Shown in pieces: positions 1 to 8,389 of a stretch of 32,083 nucleotides of DNA. Position 1 is the first letter of the stretch, and each line of letters opens with the position of its first letter. The notes beneath the pieces were generated by a model. The model made no database searches. It was not told the origin of the DNA and was given only the letters and a program-made list of their open reading frames with translations. Origin of the DNA: Calothrix sp. MO_167.B12 (GTDB lineage Bacteria > Cyanobacteriota > Cyanobacteriia > Cyanobacteriales > Nostocaceae); the NCBI GenBank assembly GCA_030066045.1, contig JASJCJ010000084.1, forward strand, positions 1 through 32,083, written 5' to 3'. The translations under genes and the position numbers were made by a program.

Positions 1-155
1 CACGGCTGAGCCGTCCGCGTTTTCAGATATTAAATTATTTGCGGATCTCTCGATCAGTGCTTGGTTTTTGCATATTCATCAAGAGATTATTCGCTAATGA
101 ATCAGGTTGATTTTAGCAAAAATTATGCATAAAACACATGAAAAAACGTTGACAA

Positions 156-185
156 TTGTCTACAACTTTTAAGTCTTGTCTACAA
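156..185. promoter_or_regulatory. pair of operator-like palindromes, 20 bp apart
   Basis: The palindrome TTGTCTACAA (TTGT-N2-ACAA) occurs exactly at 156-165 and again at 176-185, so the copies are two helical turns apart. The first overlaps another palindrome, GACAATTGTC (151-160), which sits within a TTGACA-like -35 hexamer (149-154). Such spacing suits a dimeric repressor bound on one DNA face. The controlled gene is unknown and may lie left of the window. This is inferred from pattern only. Confidence 0.3.
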
Positions 186-220
186 AAACAGTACCTAGGT
201 CAAAGCTCTCAGGGTTCACA

Positions 221-251
221 GATCCCCGACTTCTTTAAGAAGTCGGGGATC
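221..251. repeat. 15-bp-arm inverted repeat (hairpin)
   Basis: Arms GATCCCCGACTTCTT (221-235) and its exact complement (237-251) are separated by one base, so the real loop would open to a few bases. No T-tract follows, so it is not a convincing terminator. It looks like one of the interspersed palindromes common in cyanobacterial spacers. Confidence 0.7.
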
Positions 252-473
252 GCTCACACCGCGACTTGTCAGTTTTATCAGTATTCATCCGCACATGATA
301 TAAGAATTTGGGCATTAATTTGACACCAACGTCTCGTACCTTCTGCCTTTTGCTGAAACTTCCCAAGGTTAATTCCCCTGCACAACTTGCAAATTTTATA
401 ACCCTTATATAGCAAGGTTTTTAGCCAAGCAATAAAAATGTGCTAGTTTCATCCGTTGGGAGGGGATTTAATA

Positions 474-505
474 ATGCGTGAATGCGTGAATGCGTGAATG
501 CGTGA
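474..505. repeat. tandem octamer array, ATGCGTGA x4
   Basis: Four exact copies of ATGCGTGA occupy 474-505. This is a short tandemly repeated repetitive (STRR) array of the type described in heterocystous cyanobacteria. It is not next to a recognised gene. Confidence 0.85.
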
Positions 506-1444
506 CTTCCCCTCTTGGGGCGCTCATGGCTAACAAAGTGAAATTACGAAAATGATTAATTTTGCTCATTTCTGACAACAAAGCTTTGTTAGAATTTCAC
601 TCCAACAGTATTGTGGTCTTTTTGTCTATGTTTAAGCAGATAACTACATCCGTTAGTAGTGAAGCAGATGGCTCCCAGCACTTGAACCAAATATTGATGC
701 TGTATTTATAGCACCAAGTTTTTGGCTGAGGAAATTTTTCCCTTTCTCCTTGACTTTGGGCAAAACATGATCCCCACTTCCTGTATGCTTACTGCCATAT
801 TAATATTCCTTTGCCATATTTTAGAGTTCACAAATCTGATGGCAAAATAATGGCTTCATTGATATTGTGTATGTAATTGCCATTGCCATTGATGGAGGAA
901 TGAAAACCGCTTACTAACAATCAGTGCCTGTGTAATTGCGATCAAGGGCTATCACCCCTAAAATGCCATTTCCTCAAACGGTGAAACCCCCAAAGCCCAA
1001 GTCTATCAATAGTTGTACAGGCAACTTGACAAAATGTCTTCGTATGTAGTATTTTTTCTGCCTAAAGATATATGATTTAATAATTGATTTAATCAAATTA
1101 TCAATCATATTTATTGGTTGAAATTTTGAAAGCATACTCAGACTCAAAAGCTTGTGATACAAGCTTTACAAGTCAAAAATGTTTCAATTCGTTCAACAAG
1201 ATCGCCATCGAAGTCTGTAATATCAAAATCCTAGGAGCAGTTTAAAAATCTAATCCTCAAAATCCTGAATATATTGATGCCATCAACTTTAACCGGAGTA
1301 TGGCAAACTATCAACAGTGAGATATTACGTCTTTCCACCCTTGCTAAACAGATAAATTTGTCCCAATATTGTTTAGCTATCATCCTAACCAGGAGCGATT
1401 AGCGATCGAAAATTTAGTGTAGCTATATTAAGAGTAAAATACCA

Positions 1445-2839
1445 GTGCCTGTGTCTCAAGTGCCATCTCAACCTACTGATAGTAATAGTAGCGGTGCTAA
1501 CGATGTGACTCCCATCGTAGCACTCAAAGAATTAGTGGCGCGATTGCACCGAGAACAAAATAAGATTCAGGATTTACTTAGCTCTTTGGGATTTGCCCTG
1601 AGAAGTTTTAATAATTTAAATCAGTTCTTAGAACTAATTCCATTGATGGCAACTAGGGTAACAGATGCAGATGGCAGTGCCCTATTTCTCTACAAACCAA
1701 ATGGTCAAGTCAGATTAGAACAATTGCATTGGCAAGATGCCCGCCAAAGAAAAAATATTCGCAAAGCCCTAGAAACTGCTAGCAGCCAAATCAAATTTTT
1801 ACCCAAAGATAATGCATCTACACCTAACCATACTGGTATTCTAGATGACCAGATGCACCGTTATTTGGGACCAGATATGCAAATATTTGGTACTGCTATT
1901 TTAGTCAAACATCATGAACGGGGATGGCTCTATGTATTAAGTAGCGATCCAGAATACACTTGGACAGAAACACGGCAAAAGTTAGTACGGTTGGTGGCAG
2001 ATCAGACTGCTGTTGCCATTGAAAATGATGAATTGGCTGTAGAATTACGTAAAAAAGAACGCCTAGACCAAGAATTAGAAATTGGTGCCGAAATTCAACG
2101 GCGATTGTTACCCCGTCAATGCCCTTCCATTCCCAGCATTACCATTGCTGCCCGTTGTCAACCAGCTAATCGGGTTGGTGGCGACTATTATGACTTTATT
2201 CCTACCAATCACAATCAAATGCAGTCAACCATCCCAGGAGATAAGGATAGTGGACGGTGGGCTTTAGTGATTGGGGATGTCATGGGTAAAGGAGTGCCAG
2301 CAGGGCTAATTATGACCATGATGCGAGGAATGTTGCGGGGAGAGGTACTACACAGCCACACTCCAGCTCAGATTCTGCAAAATTTAAATCGAGTCATGTA
2401 CGCGGATTTAGAAAATTCCCACCGCTTTGTGACTCTTTTTTATTCAGAATATGAACCCCAAACCCAAACTTTGCACTATAGCAATGCAGCTCATAATCCC
2501 CCTCTGTGGTGGCACGCTAGTACAAAAAATGTCACCCGTTTGGATACCTTGGGAATGTTGATTGGTTTAGATGTTCACAGTCAATATGAGGATGCCCAGG
2601 CACGTTTAGAGCCTGGAGATACAATTATTTATTATACAGATGGTTTAACAGATGCAGCAGCAGCAGGTGGCGATCGCTTTGATGAAGAAAATTTAATTGC
2701 CCATTTCAGTGTTGCTTGTAGATATTGTACTAGTCCCCAGGAAATTTTAGATTATCTATTCGACCAAGTTCATGACTTCATTGGTGCAGATAAGCAAAAT
2801 ACTGATGATATGACGTTGGTTGTTTTACAGGTTAGTTAG
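1445..2839 (+). CDS. GAF domain plus SpoIIE/PP2C-type serine phosphatase (RsbU-like)
   Basis: This 464-residue protein has a short polar N-terminus, a GAF-like sensor region at about residues 45-195, a short helical linker (about 196-220) and a C-terminal PP2C/SpoIIE phosphatase domain (about 215-463). Metal-binding acidic residues are visible: GGDYYD (D247, D250), IGDVMGKG (D278), the YYTDGLTDA segment and NTDDMTL near the C-terminus. RsbU/SpoIIE-family enzymes dephosphorylate anti-sigma-factor antagonists or other phosphoserine partners, so a signalling role is expected, probably cytoplasmic since no membrane segment or signal peptide is seen. The start is GTG at 1445 with a weak AAGAG upstream. 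No partner anti-sigma or antagonist gene is in the window. The family is clear; the ligand sensed and the substrate are unknown. Confidence 0.9.
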   Translation: MPVSQVPSQPTDSNSSGANDVTPIVALKELVARLHREQNKIQDLLSSLGFALRSFNNLNQFLELIPLMATRVTDADGSALFLYKPNGQVRLEQLHWQDARQRKNIRKALETASSQIKFLPKDNASTPNHTGILDDQMHRYLGPDMQIFGTAILVKHHERGWLYVLSSDPEYTWTETRQKLVRLVADQTAVAIENDELAVELRKKERLDQELEIGAEIQRRLLPRQCPSIPSITIAARCQPANRVGGDYYDFIPTNHNQMQSTIPGDKDSGRWALVIGDVMGKGVPAGLIMTMMRGMLRGEVLHSHTPAQILQNLNRVMYADLENSHRFVTLFYSEYEPQTQTLHYSNAAHNPPLWWHASTKNVTRLDTLGMLIGLDVHSQYEDAQARLEPGDTIIYYTDGLTDAAAAGGDRFDEENLIAHFSVACRYCTSPQEILDYLFDQVHDFIGADKQNTDDMTLVVLQVS

Positions 2840-3026
2840 TAAATTTAATGATAACCATTTGTGACAAGTTATTGATGCATTTTGTCAGTACCTCCAAGTA
2901 TAGTGACAATAGCAATTCAACCGGGAGCATGTCACCAATGCTGGAGACTTGGTTTTTTCAAAGCCTGTGAGACAACCAATTCGCACTATAATCAATAATG
3001 CTTAGCCAGATAAATATTAATCATTA

Positions 3027-3487
3027 ATGAACAAGGCAAATATTCTGTATCTTGAGAGTTACACCCAGAAATCTGCCAACAGCAATGCCAGTGACGAGGT
3101 GGGATATGGTATCACTGTCAATCAAGCCATCAAAAAACACCTGTTGTTACTAGGACACAACCTTCGAGATCTATCCTCCTACGGCATAACAGCTACCAAC
3201 AAGTTTCCACAGCTCTACATGAATCCTTTGGTATATCAACGTTAGAAGCAATGTATACCCACAATGTATGCATCCTGCCGGATCGTCAAAGTTATCCAGA
3301 AATTACCAACAACAGTAACCTCTATGCTTCCGAACCAGAATTACTAGAAATGCTGACTAACTATATTCAGAAGCCACAAGCATGTCGTCAAATGGGCGAA
3401 ATCATGCATCAAAGGAGCTTAGAATACATACCTACCAATGTGGTAAAACGTATTTCCCAAGTAATAGAATCGTCAATTCATCACTAG
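3027..3487 (+). pseudogene. remnant of a family-4-like glycosyltransferase, deleted and frameshifted
   Basis: Two open frames together look like the ends of one glycosyltransferase. The first (from ATG 3027, stop 3245) starts NILYLESY and contains DEVGYGITVNQAIKKHLLLLGH, a plausible N-terminal Rossmann start. The second frame runs without stop through 3185-3487 and encodes STALHESFGISTLEAM, then LPDRQSYPEI, the donor-binding E-x7-E region typical of GT-B transferases. The frames overlap out of phase around 3180-3245, and the whole is about 150 residues where such enzymes usually have 350-400. So most of the middle is missing and the reading frame is broken. It lies just before the inositol-phosphate synthase gene. 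The C-terminal assignment is fairly firm; that the N-terminal piece belongs to the same gene is inference. Confidence 0.6.
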
Positions 3488-3920
3488 TAATACCATGTCT
3501 TTATAGAACCCATTTGGGATCTATTTACCAATGTACAAGTCCAATACCCATCTGGGTTTCATCAATCTTACAGTCATTTCTTATGATTTTTCCGTCTCCT
3601 GAACCCCCATAGTTACTAGGCTGTTTAAAACGACTTTACTAAAGCCAAAACATTTCAAGAAAAGATACCAAATGGCTTCTATATTCAAAGCGTTTTTGTA
3701 CTTTACATAAGTTTACGTAGTTCGGTTTAATTGTGCCCACCTACTTACTCCCAAAGCCAACCAAGAACTGGTCTAAATTCCAGAAGAAGAAAATTGTGAC
3801 TAATTAATCAGGTATCCATAATTTTGTTCTCTGTGAACTTTCAAGTAAACTAAAAAGTTATTGAATGACAAATACTATTCATAGGAGTGTATTGCATCAA
3901 ATATATATACAGACATAAAT

Positions 3921-4006
3921 TAGACTTCTTGCGAAAGTTAGGGAAAAGGGATAAAGATAGAAGAATAGATGAAAGCACCATCACAAAAAGTTTTGTCAGA
4001 GGTCTA
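3921..4006. repeat. 86-bp MITE-like element with degenerate terminal inverted repeats
   Basis: The left end TAGACTTCTTGCGAAAGTT and the complement of the right end, TAGACCTCTGACAAAACTT, agree at 14 of 19 positions, and both outer ends are TA. The same left-end motif, TAGACTTCTTGC, begins the element at 5261. TA-bounded ends of this kind fit non-autonomous derivatives of IS630/Tc1-type transposons; that assignment is inference. Confidence 0.45.
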
Positions 4007-4042
4007 CCATAGCATTTCCCATTCTGGTGAAGTACACATCAA

Positions 4043-4083
4043 AACCTCACCCCGATAAAGCTATGCTTTATCGGGGTGAGGTT
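4043..4083 (+). promoter_or_regulatory. 19-bp perfect hairpin upstream of inositol-phosphate synthase
   Basis: Arms of 19 bases (4043-4061 and 4065-4083) are exactly complementary around a three-base loop, TAT. No T-run follows, so a Rho-independent terminator is unlikely. It ends 69 bases before the preferred ATG. It could be a leader structure affecting mRNA stability or translation, a protein-binding palindrome, or a mobile repeat. It lies inside the alternative longer reading frame from GTG 4027, one reason I reject that start. Confidence 0.6.
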
Positions 4084-4152
4084 AATCCGTATCTCACTAG
4101 GCTCAGAAACGCTATCAGGGGATATCTGTCGTCATATAAGGAAACTAATTTA

Positions 4153-5256
4153 ATGGAGAAAATTAAGCTAGCGATTGCCGGAGTTGGCAACTGTGCAAGT
4201 TCCTTAGTTCAAGGAATTGAATATTACCAAGGAAAAGATCCTGAAGCAGCAATAGGATTAATGCATTGGGATATCGGTGGCTACAAACCTTACGATCTGG
4301 AAGTTGTTGCAGCCTTTGACATTGATCGCCGTAAAGTGGGTAAGGAAATCAATGAGGCCATTTTTGCAGAGCCAAACTGTACAACGGTGTTTTGCGAGAA
4401 CCTACCTAAAACTGGAGTCAAAGTGATGATGGGTAAGGTACTCGATGGATTATCAGAGCACATGCAAAATTATGAGGACAAATATACCTTTATTCTCAGC
4501 GAAGAACCCGAACCCTCGAAAGCAGATATTGTCAAGATTTTGAAAGAATCAGGCACGGAAATCTTAGTTAATTATCTACCAGTGGGTTCTGAGGAAGCAA
4601 CGAGCTTTTATGCAGAATGTGCATTGGATGCAGGAGTAGCATTCATCAATTGTATCCCTGTGTTTATTGCTAGCAATCCTCTTTGGGCGGAGAAATTTCA
4701 ACGGAAAAACATCCCTATCATTGGGGATGATATCAAAGCGCAACTAGGTGCCACCATTACTCACCGTACCCTGTCTGATTTATTTAAGAAGCGGGGGGTG
4801 AAAATTGAGCGTACTTACCAAATTAATACTGGTGGTAATACTGACTTCCTCAATATGCTCAATCGCAGTCGCCTGTCATCGAAAAAAGAGTCCAAAACTG
4901 AAGCTGTGCAAGCAGTGATGTCAGAGCGCCTGGATGCAGAGAACATTCATGTGGGCCCTAGCGATTACGTACCCTGGCAACAAGATAACAAAGTGGCTTT
5001 TATTCGTATGGAAGGCAAGTTGTTTGGGGATGTACCCATGAATCTGGAAATGCGTCTTTCTGTAGAAGATTCACCAAATTCTGCGGGGGTTTCAATTGAT
5101 GCCATACGCTGTTGCAAGCTAGCCCTTAATGCTAAGAAGGGTGGAATTCTTTATTCACCCTCCGCCTATTTTATGAAGCATCCGCCCCAACAGTTTCCAG
5201 ATGATCTAGCTTATCAGATGGTGGAGGACTTTATTGCGGGCAAACGTGCTGATTAG
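4153..5256 (+). CDS. ino1: inositol-1-phosphate synthase (Ino1-like)
   Basis: This 367-residue protein matches the short archaeal/bacterial type of myo-inositol-1-phosphate synthase, which converts glucose-6-phosphate to inositol-1-phosphate with bound NAD. The N-terminal nucleotide-binding loop AGVGNCASS is at residues 9-17, and the family signature NTGGNTDFLNM is at 225-235. PIIGDDIKAQLGATITHR and a conserved C-terminal segment are also visible. I chose ATG 4153 because the family begins with K-L-A-I-A-G directly after it; the in-frame GTG at 4027 would add 42 residues translated partly from a perfect hairpin. The neighbours are a broken glycosyltransferase and a truncated methyltransferase, so it may be the survivor of a sugar or polyol biosynthesis cluster. 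MITE-like ends lie on both sides. The function is confident; the end product is unknown. Confidence 0.9.
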   Translation: MEKIKLAIAGVGNCASSLVQGIEYYQGKDPEAAIGLMHWDIGGYKPYDLEVVAAFDIDRRKVGKEINEAIFAEPNCTTVFCENLPKTGVKVMMGKVLDGLSEHMQNYEDKYTFILSEEPEPSKADIVKILKESGTEILVNYLPVGSEEATSFYAECALDAGVAFINCIPVFIASNPLWAEKFQRKNIPIIGDDIKAQLGATITHRTLSDLFKKRGVKIERTYQINTGGNTDFLNMLNRSRLSSKKESKTEAVQAVMSERLDAENIHVGPSDYVPWQQDNKVAFIRMEGKLFGDVPMNLEMRLSVEDSPNSAGVSIDAIRCCKLALNAKKGGILYSPSAYFMKHPPQQFPDDLAYQMVEDFIAGKRAD

Positions 5257-5260
5257 ATAG

Positions 5261-5520
5261 TAGACTTCTTGCATAAGTAAAGAGACAGGAGACAGAAAAC
5301 AATAATTTAGGACTTATGTATAGTACTTATGTACTATAAACATTTGGTTATTTCAGCCATTCATAGCACCTAAGACAGCCAAGGAAGCGAGTGAATTAGG
5401 GTTATACAAAGCGCGTGAAACGCCATAATTGCGTAATACACATTATGGCTAATTTGTACAGTGCGTAACTCCTATAATTGACTAAAACAGTATCAAAAAA
5501 ATACTTTTGCAAGAGGTCTA
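5261..5520. mobile_element. 260-bp MITE-like element with 19-bp terminal inverted repeats
   Basis: The left end TAGACTTCTTGCATAAGTA (5261-5279) and the complement of the right end, TAGACCTCTTGCAAAAGTA (5502-5520), match at 17 of 19 positions. Both ends are TA, consistent with a TA target duplication. There is no transposase inside; the interior is AT-rich with small palindromes. It begins four bases after the stop of the inositol-phosphate synthase gene and ends directly before the truncated methyltransferase frame. The IS630/Tc1-type origin is inferred from the TA ends. Confidence 0.6.
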
Positions 5521-5521
5521 A

Positions 5522-5986
5522 TGTAATAATAGTGTGGTTGCCATTGAACTGCTTCATGTCCTGGAACATCTGGGACAACAGACACAAGTCTATCTCACAA
5601 TCATTCAAGAGATATATCGTATTTGTCAACCAGGGGCAAAGGTGCATATCGTTGTTCCTCACCATCGTCATGACGACTTGCTCCACGATCCCACCCACGT
5701 TCGAGCAATCACGCCCTTTGGCTTGAGTATGTTTTCCCAAAAACTGAATAAGAAGTGGCAGGCTAATGGAGATGCAACCACACCATTGGGGCTGTATTTA
5801 AATGTTGATTTCGAGTTGGTGGAAACGCACTATATACCCAGCAAAATTTGGTATGAACAGGAGCAAGATAGGGCTGATGACACTGATTATCTTCTGCAAC
5901 AGAGTTCTCTTTATAATAATATAGCCAAATATAGCAAAAATCCCCCATCAATGATGGGGGATTTGATTAATTGCCTAAATTACTAG
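5522..5986 (+). pseudogene. C-terminal remnant of a class I SAM-dependent methyltransferase
   Basis: The open frame starts immediately after the MITE-like element and its first possible start is GTG 5534, giving about 150 residues. HVLEHL, then IIQEIYRICQPGAKVHIVVP and HDDLLHDPTHVRAITPFG, are typical of the second half of a methyltransferase Rossmann fold, downstream of the SAM-binding glycine motif. The first half with that motif is absent, so the fragment cannot bind SAM in the usual way. The last residues are encoded by the hairpin that acts as the psaB-side terminator (5938-5964), so the 3' end may also be eroded. I infer a broken gene whose N-terminal part was lost with insertion of the element. 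It converges on psaB. Confidence 0.65.
5932..5964 (-). terminator. Rho-independent terminator of psaAB
   Basis: On the minus strand a 12-bp perfect stem (5964-5953 with 5949-5938), containing five consecutive G-C pairs and a three-base loop, is followed by TTTTT. It lies 32 bases beyond the psaB stop codon. This is a good intrinsic terminator for leftward transcription. It overlaps the 3' end of the methyltransferase remnant on the other strand. Confidence 0.75.
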
Positions 5987-5995
5987 CAATCTGGG

Positions 5996-8197
5996 TTAAC
6001 CAAACTTACCAGCAGTAGAAGCAATCAGGAATGCTGCGTAGGTAAGAACGTAGCCGACGGTGAAGTGAGCCAGACCTACCAAACGAGCTTGAACAATGGA
6101 GAGAGCAACGGGCTTGTCCTTCCAGCGAACCAAGTTAGCTAGAGGAGTGCGCTCGTGTGCCCAAACCAGGGTTTCAATCAATTCTTGCCAGTAACCTCTC
6201 CAAGAGATGAGGAACATGAAGCCAGTAGCCCAAACTAGGTGCCCGAAGAGGAACATCCAAGCCCAGACGGACAGGTTATTCATGCCATAGGGGTTGTAAC
6301 CGTTGATTAACTGAGCGGAGTTAGCCCACAGATAATCGCGGAACCAGCCCATTAAGTAAGTAGAGTTTTCGTTAAACTGGGCAACGTTGCCTTGCCAAAT
6401 ACCTAGATGCTTCCAGTGCCAGTAGAAGGTTACCCAACCAATGGTGTTGAGCATCCAGAACATAGCTAGGTAGAAGGAGTCCCAAGCGGAGATATCACAA
6501 GTACCGCCACGTCCAGGACCATCACAAGGGAATGCATAACCAAAGTCCTTCTTGTCGGGCATCAACTTAGAACCACGGGCATCCAAAGCACCTTTAATTA
6601 GTACTAGAGCAGTGGTGTGAATTGCCAGAGCAAAGGCATGGTGTACTAGGAAGTCTCCAGGCCCAATGGTTAAGAACAAGGAGTTAGTTCCAGAGTTAAT
6701 TGCTTCAGACCAACCAGGCAACCAAGCAGCACCAGCACTAGCAGGAAGACTGCTGGCATTAGATAACAGTACATCCATACCGTATAGCACTTTACCGTGA
6801 GCAGCTTGGATGTATTGAGCAAATACTGGCTCAATCAGAATTTGCTTTTCTGGTGTACCAAAAGCAACTACTACGTCGTTGTGAACGTATAGACCCAAGG
6901 TGTGGAAACCAAGGAACAGAGTTACCCAGCTTAAGTGGGAGATAATCGCTTCTTTGTGATCCAGAATCCGAGCGAGAACGTTGTTCTTGTTCTGTTCTGG
7001 GTCATAGTCACGGACAAAGAAGATTGCACCGTGGGCAAAAGCACCAACCATCAAGAAGCCAGCAATGTATTGGTGGTGGGTGTATAACGCTGCCATTGTT
7101 GTGTAATCCTTGGCAATAAATGCGTAAGGAGGCAACGCGTACATATGCTGTGCTACCAAGGATGTGATCACACCCAAGCTAGCTAAAGCTAAACCTAGTT
7201 GGAAGTGGAGAGAGTTGTTAACGGTGTCATAAAGATTTTTGTGACCATCACCCAACTTACCAGAAGGTGGTTTGTGAGCATTGAGAATTTCTCTAATACT
7301 GTGACCAATTCCGAAGTTGGTGCGGTACATATGACCCGCAATAATGAAAATAACTGCGATCGCTAGGTGGTGGTGAGCCATATCGGTCAACCACAGCGAT
7401 TCAGTTTGGGGATGGAAACCACCTAAAAAGGTAAGGATTGCAGTACCAGCGCCTTGGGAAGTACCAAACACATGGCTAGCAGTGTCTGGGTTCTGAGCGT
7501 AAACACCCCAGTTGCCGGTAAAGAAAGGTTGTAAACCAGCTGGGTGGGGAGCGGTACTTAAGAAGTTATCCCAACCTACGTGCTGTCCGCGAGATTCGGG
7601 GATCGCAACGTGTACCAAGTGACCAGTCCAAGCTAAGGAACTCACACCAAACAAACCAGCTAAGTGGTGGTTAAGGCGAGATTCAGCATTTTTGAACCAA
7701 GCTAGGCTGGGGCGGAACTTGGGTTGTAAGTGCAACCAACCAGCAAACAATAACAAAGCTGCAAACAGTAGCAGGAACACTGCACCCATATACAGGTCAT
7801 TGTTCGTCCGCATACCGATGGTGTACCACCAGTGGTAAACACCAGAATAAGCAATGTTTACGGGATTAGAAGCACCAGCTTGGGTAAAAGCATCTATTGC
7901 AGGCTTACCAAAGTGGGGGTCCCAAATCGCATGGGCGATGGGACGGATATGCAGAGGATCTGTAATCCACTGTTCAAAGTTACCTTGCCAGGCTACATGG
8001 AAAAGGTTGCCGGATGCCCACAAGAAAATGATTGCCAGATGACCAAAGTGAGTGGCGAAAATCTTTTGGTAAAGACTTTCTTCAGTCATGCCATCGTGAC
8101 TTTCAAAATCGTTGGCCATCGCCATTGCATACCAAATCCGACGCGTAGTCGGATCTTGTGCAAGATCCTGGCTAAATTTGGGAAATTTTGTTGCCAT
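5996..8197 (-). CDS. psaB: photosystem I core protein B (P700 apoprotein A2)
   Basis: This 733-residue polytopic protein matches cyanobacterial PsaB along its length, from [20 protein letters not shown] to a C-terminus rich in hydrophobic helices. PsaB pairs with PsaA in thylakoid membranes to hold P700, most antenna chlorophyll and the early electron carriers. The FX iron-sulfur cluster loop [12 protein letters not shown] is intact, with cysteines at C558 and C567. Many helix-embedded histidines for chlorophyll are visible. It is the second gene of the psaA-psaB operon, 192 bases after psaA, and is followed by a terminator. The start ATG at 8197 has a GAGGA motif upstream at a rather long spacing. 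Nothing suggests truncation. Confidence 0.99.
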   Translation of the reverse strand: MATKFPKFSQDLAQDPTTRRIWYAMAMANDFESHDGMTEESLYQKIFATHFGHLAIIFLWASGNLFHVAWQGNFEQWITDPLHIRPIAHAIWDPHFGKPAIDAFTQAGASNPVNIAYSGVYHWWYTIGMRTNNDLYMGAVFLLLFAALLLFAGWLHLQPKFRPSLAWFKNAESRLNHHLAGLFGVSSLAWTGHLVHVAIPESRGQHVGWDNFLSTAPHPAGLQPFFTGNWGVYAQNPDTASHVFGTSQGAGTAILTFLGGFHPQTESLWLTDMAHHHLAIAVIFIIAGHMYRTNFGIGHSIREILNAHKPPSGKLGDGHKNLYDTVNNSLHFQLGLALASLGVITSLVAQHMYALPPYAFIAKDYTTMAALYTHHQYIAGFLMVGAFAHGAIFFVRDYDPEQNKNNVLARILDHKEAIISHLSWVTLFLGFHTLGLYVHNDVVVAFGTPEKQILIEPVFAQYIQAAHGKVLYGMDVLLSNASSLPASAGAAWLPGWSEAINSGTNSLFLTIGPGDFLVHHAFALAIHTTALVLIKGALDARGSKLMPDKKDFGYAFPCDGPGRGGTCDISAWDSFYLAMFWMLNTIGWVTFYWHWKHLGIWQGNVAQFNENSTYLMGWFRDYLWANSAQLINGYNPYGMNNLSVWAWMFLFGHLVWATGFMFLISWRGYWQELIETLVWAHERTPLANLVRWKDKPVALSIVQARLVGLAHFTVGYVLTYAAFLIASTAGKFG

Positions 8198-8253
8198 GGG
8201 TTTTGATAATTCCTCTGACCTTTAGCCATCAGGTATCAACAGCTGAAGTTATG

Positions 8254-8309
8254 AGTTTAGAGTTAGGAGTTCGGAGTTCGGAGTTAGGAGTTCGGAGTTC
8301 GGAGTTCTG
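8254..8309. repeat. heptad STRR array between psaA and psaB, AGTTCGG-type x8
   Basis: Eight consecutive 7-base units, variants of AGTT(C/A)GG, run from 8254 to 8309 in the psaA-psaB spacer. Four are exactly AGTTCGG, two are AGTTAGG and the outer two are degenerate. It will be transcribed (as the complement) in the psaAB mRNA. Confidence 0.85.
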
Positions 8310-8315
8310 ATTGTC

Positions 8316-8371
8316 ACTCATCACCCATCATTCATAACTCATTACCCATCATTCATAACTCATCACCCATA
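8316..8371. repeat. 21-bp tandem repeat between psaA and psaB, 2.7 copies
   Basis: A 21-base unit starts at 8316, 8337 and 8358 (third copy partial). It is itself three related heptads, ACTCATC, ACCCATC and ATTCATA. It directly follows the other heptad array, so about 60% of the spacer is tandem repeat. Confidence 0.8.
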
Positions 8372-8389
8372 ACTAAATTAGGCTTATTA

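Larger units (their letters stand above)
1..1444. other. long gene-free region with repeats
   Basis: I see no convincing protein-coding gene here. It contains a short hairpin at the left edge, two operator-like palindromes (156-185), a 15-bp-arm inverted repeat (221-251) and four tandem octamers (474-505). The rest is AT-rich and interrupted by stops in the frames I followed. A 62-codon minus-strand open frame at 974-1162 has no recognisable motif or ribosome binding site. The stretch may hold decayed genes or regulatory DNA of a gene beyond the left edge. Confidence 0.6.
3488..4152. other. gene-free spacer before inositol-phosphate synthase
   Basis: No credible gene is seen. The left part is ordinary AT-rich sequence. 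The right part holds an 86-bp element with MITE-like ends (3921-4006) and a 19-bp perfect hairpin (4043-4083), which would lie in the leader of the downstream gene. Confidence 0.6.

Noticed and set aside
974-1162. 62-codon minus-strand frame as a small protein
   Set aside because: AT-rich, with no start signal or recognisable family.
4027-4152. 42-residue N-terminal extension of inositol-phosphate synthase from GTG 4027
   Set aside because: It would be translated largely from a perfect hairpin, and the family starts at the residues after ATG 4153.
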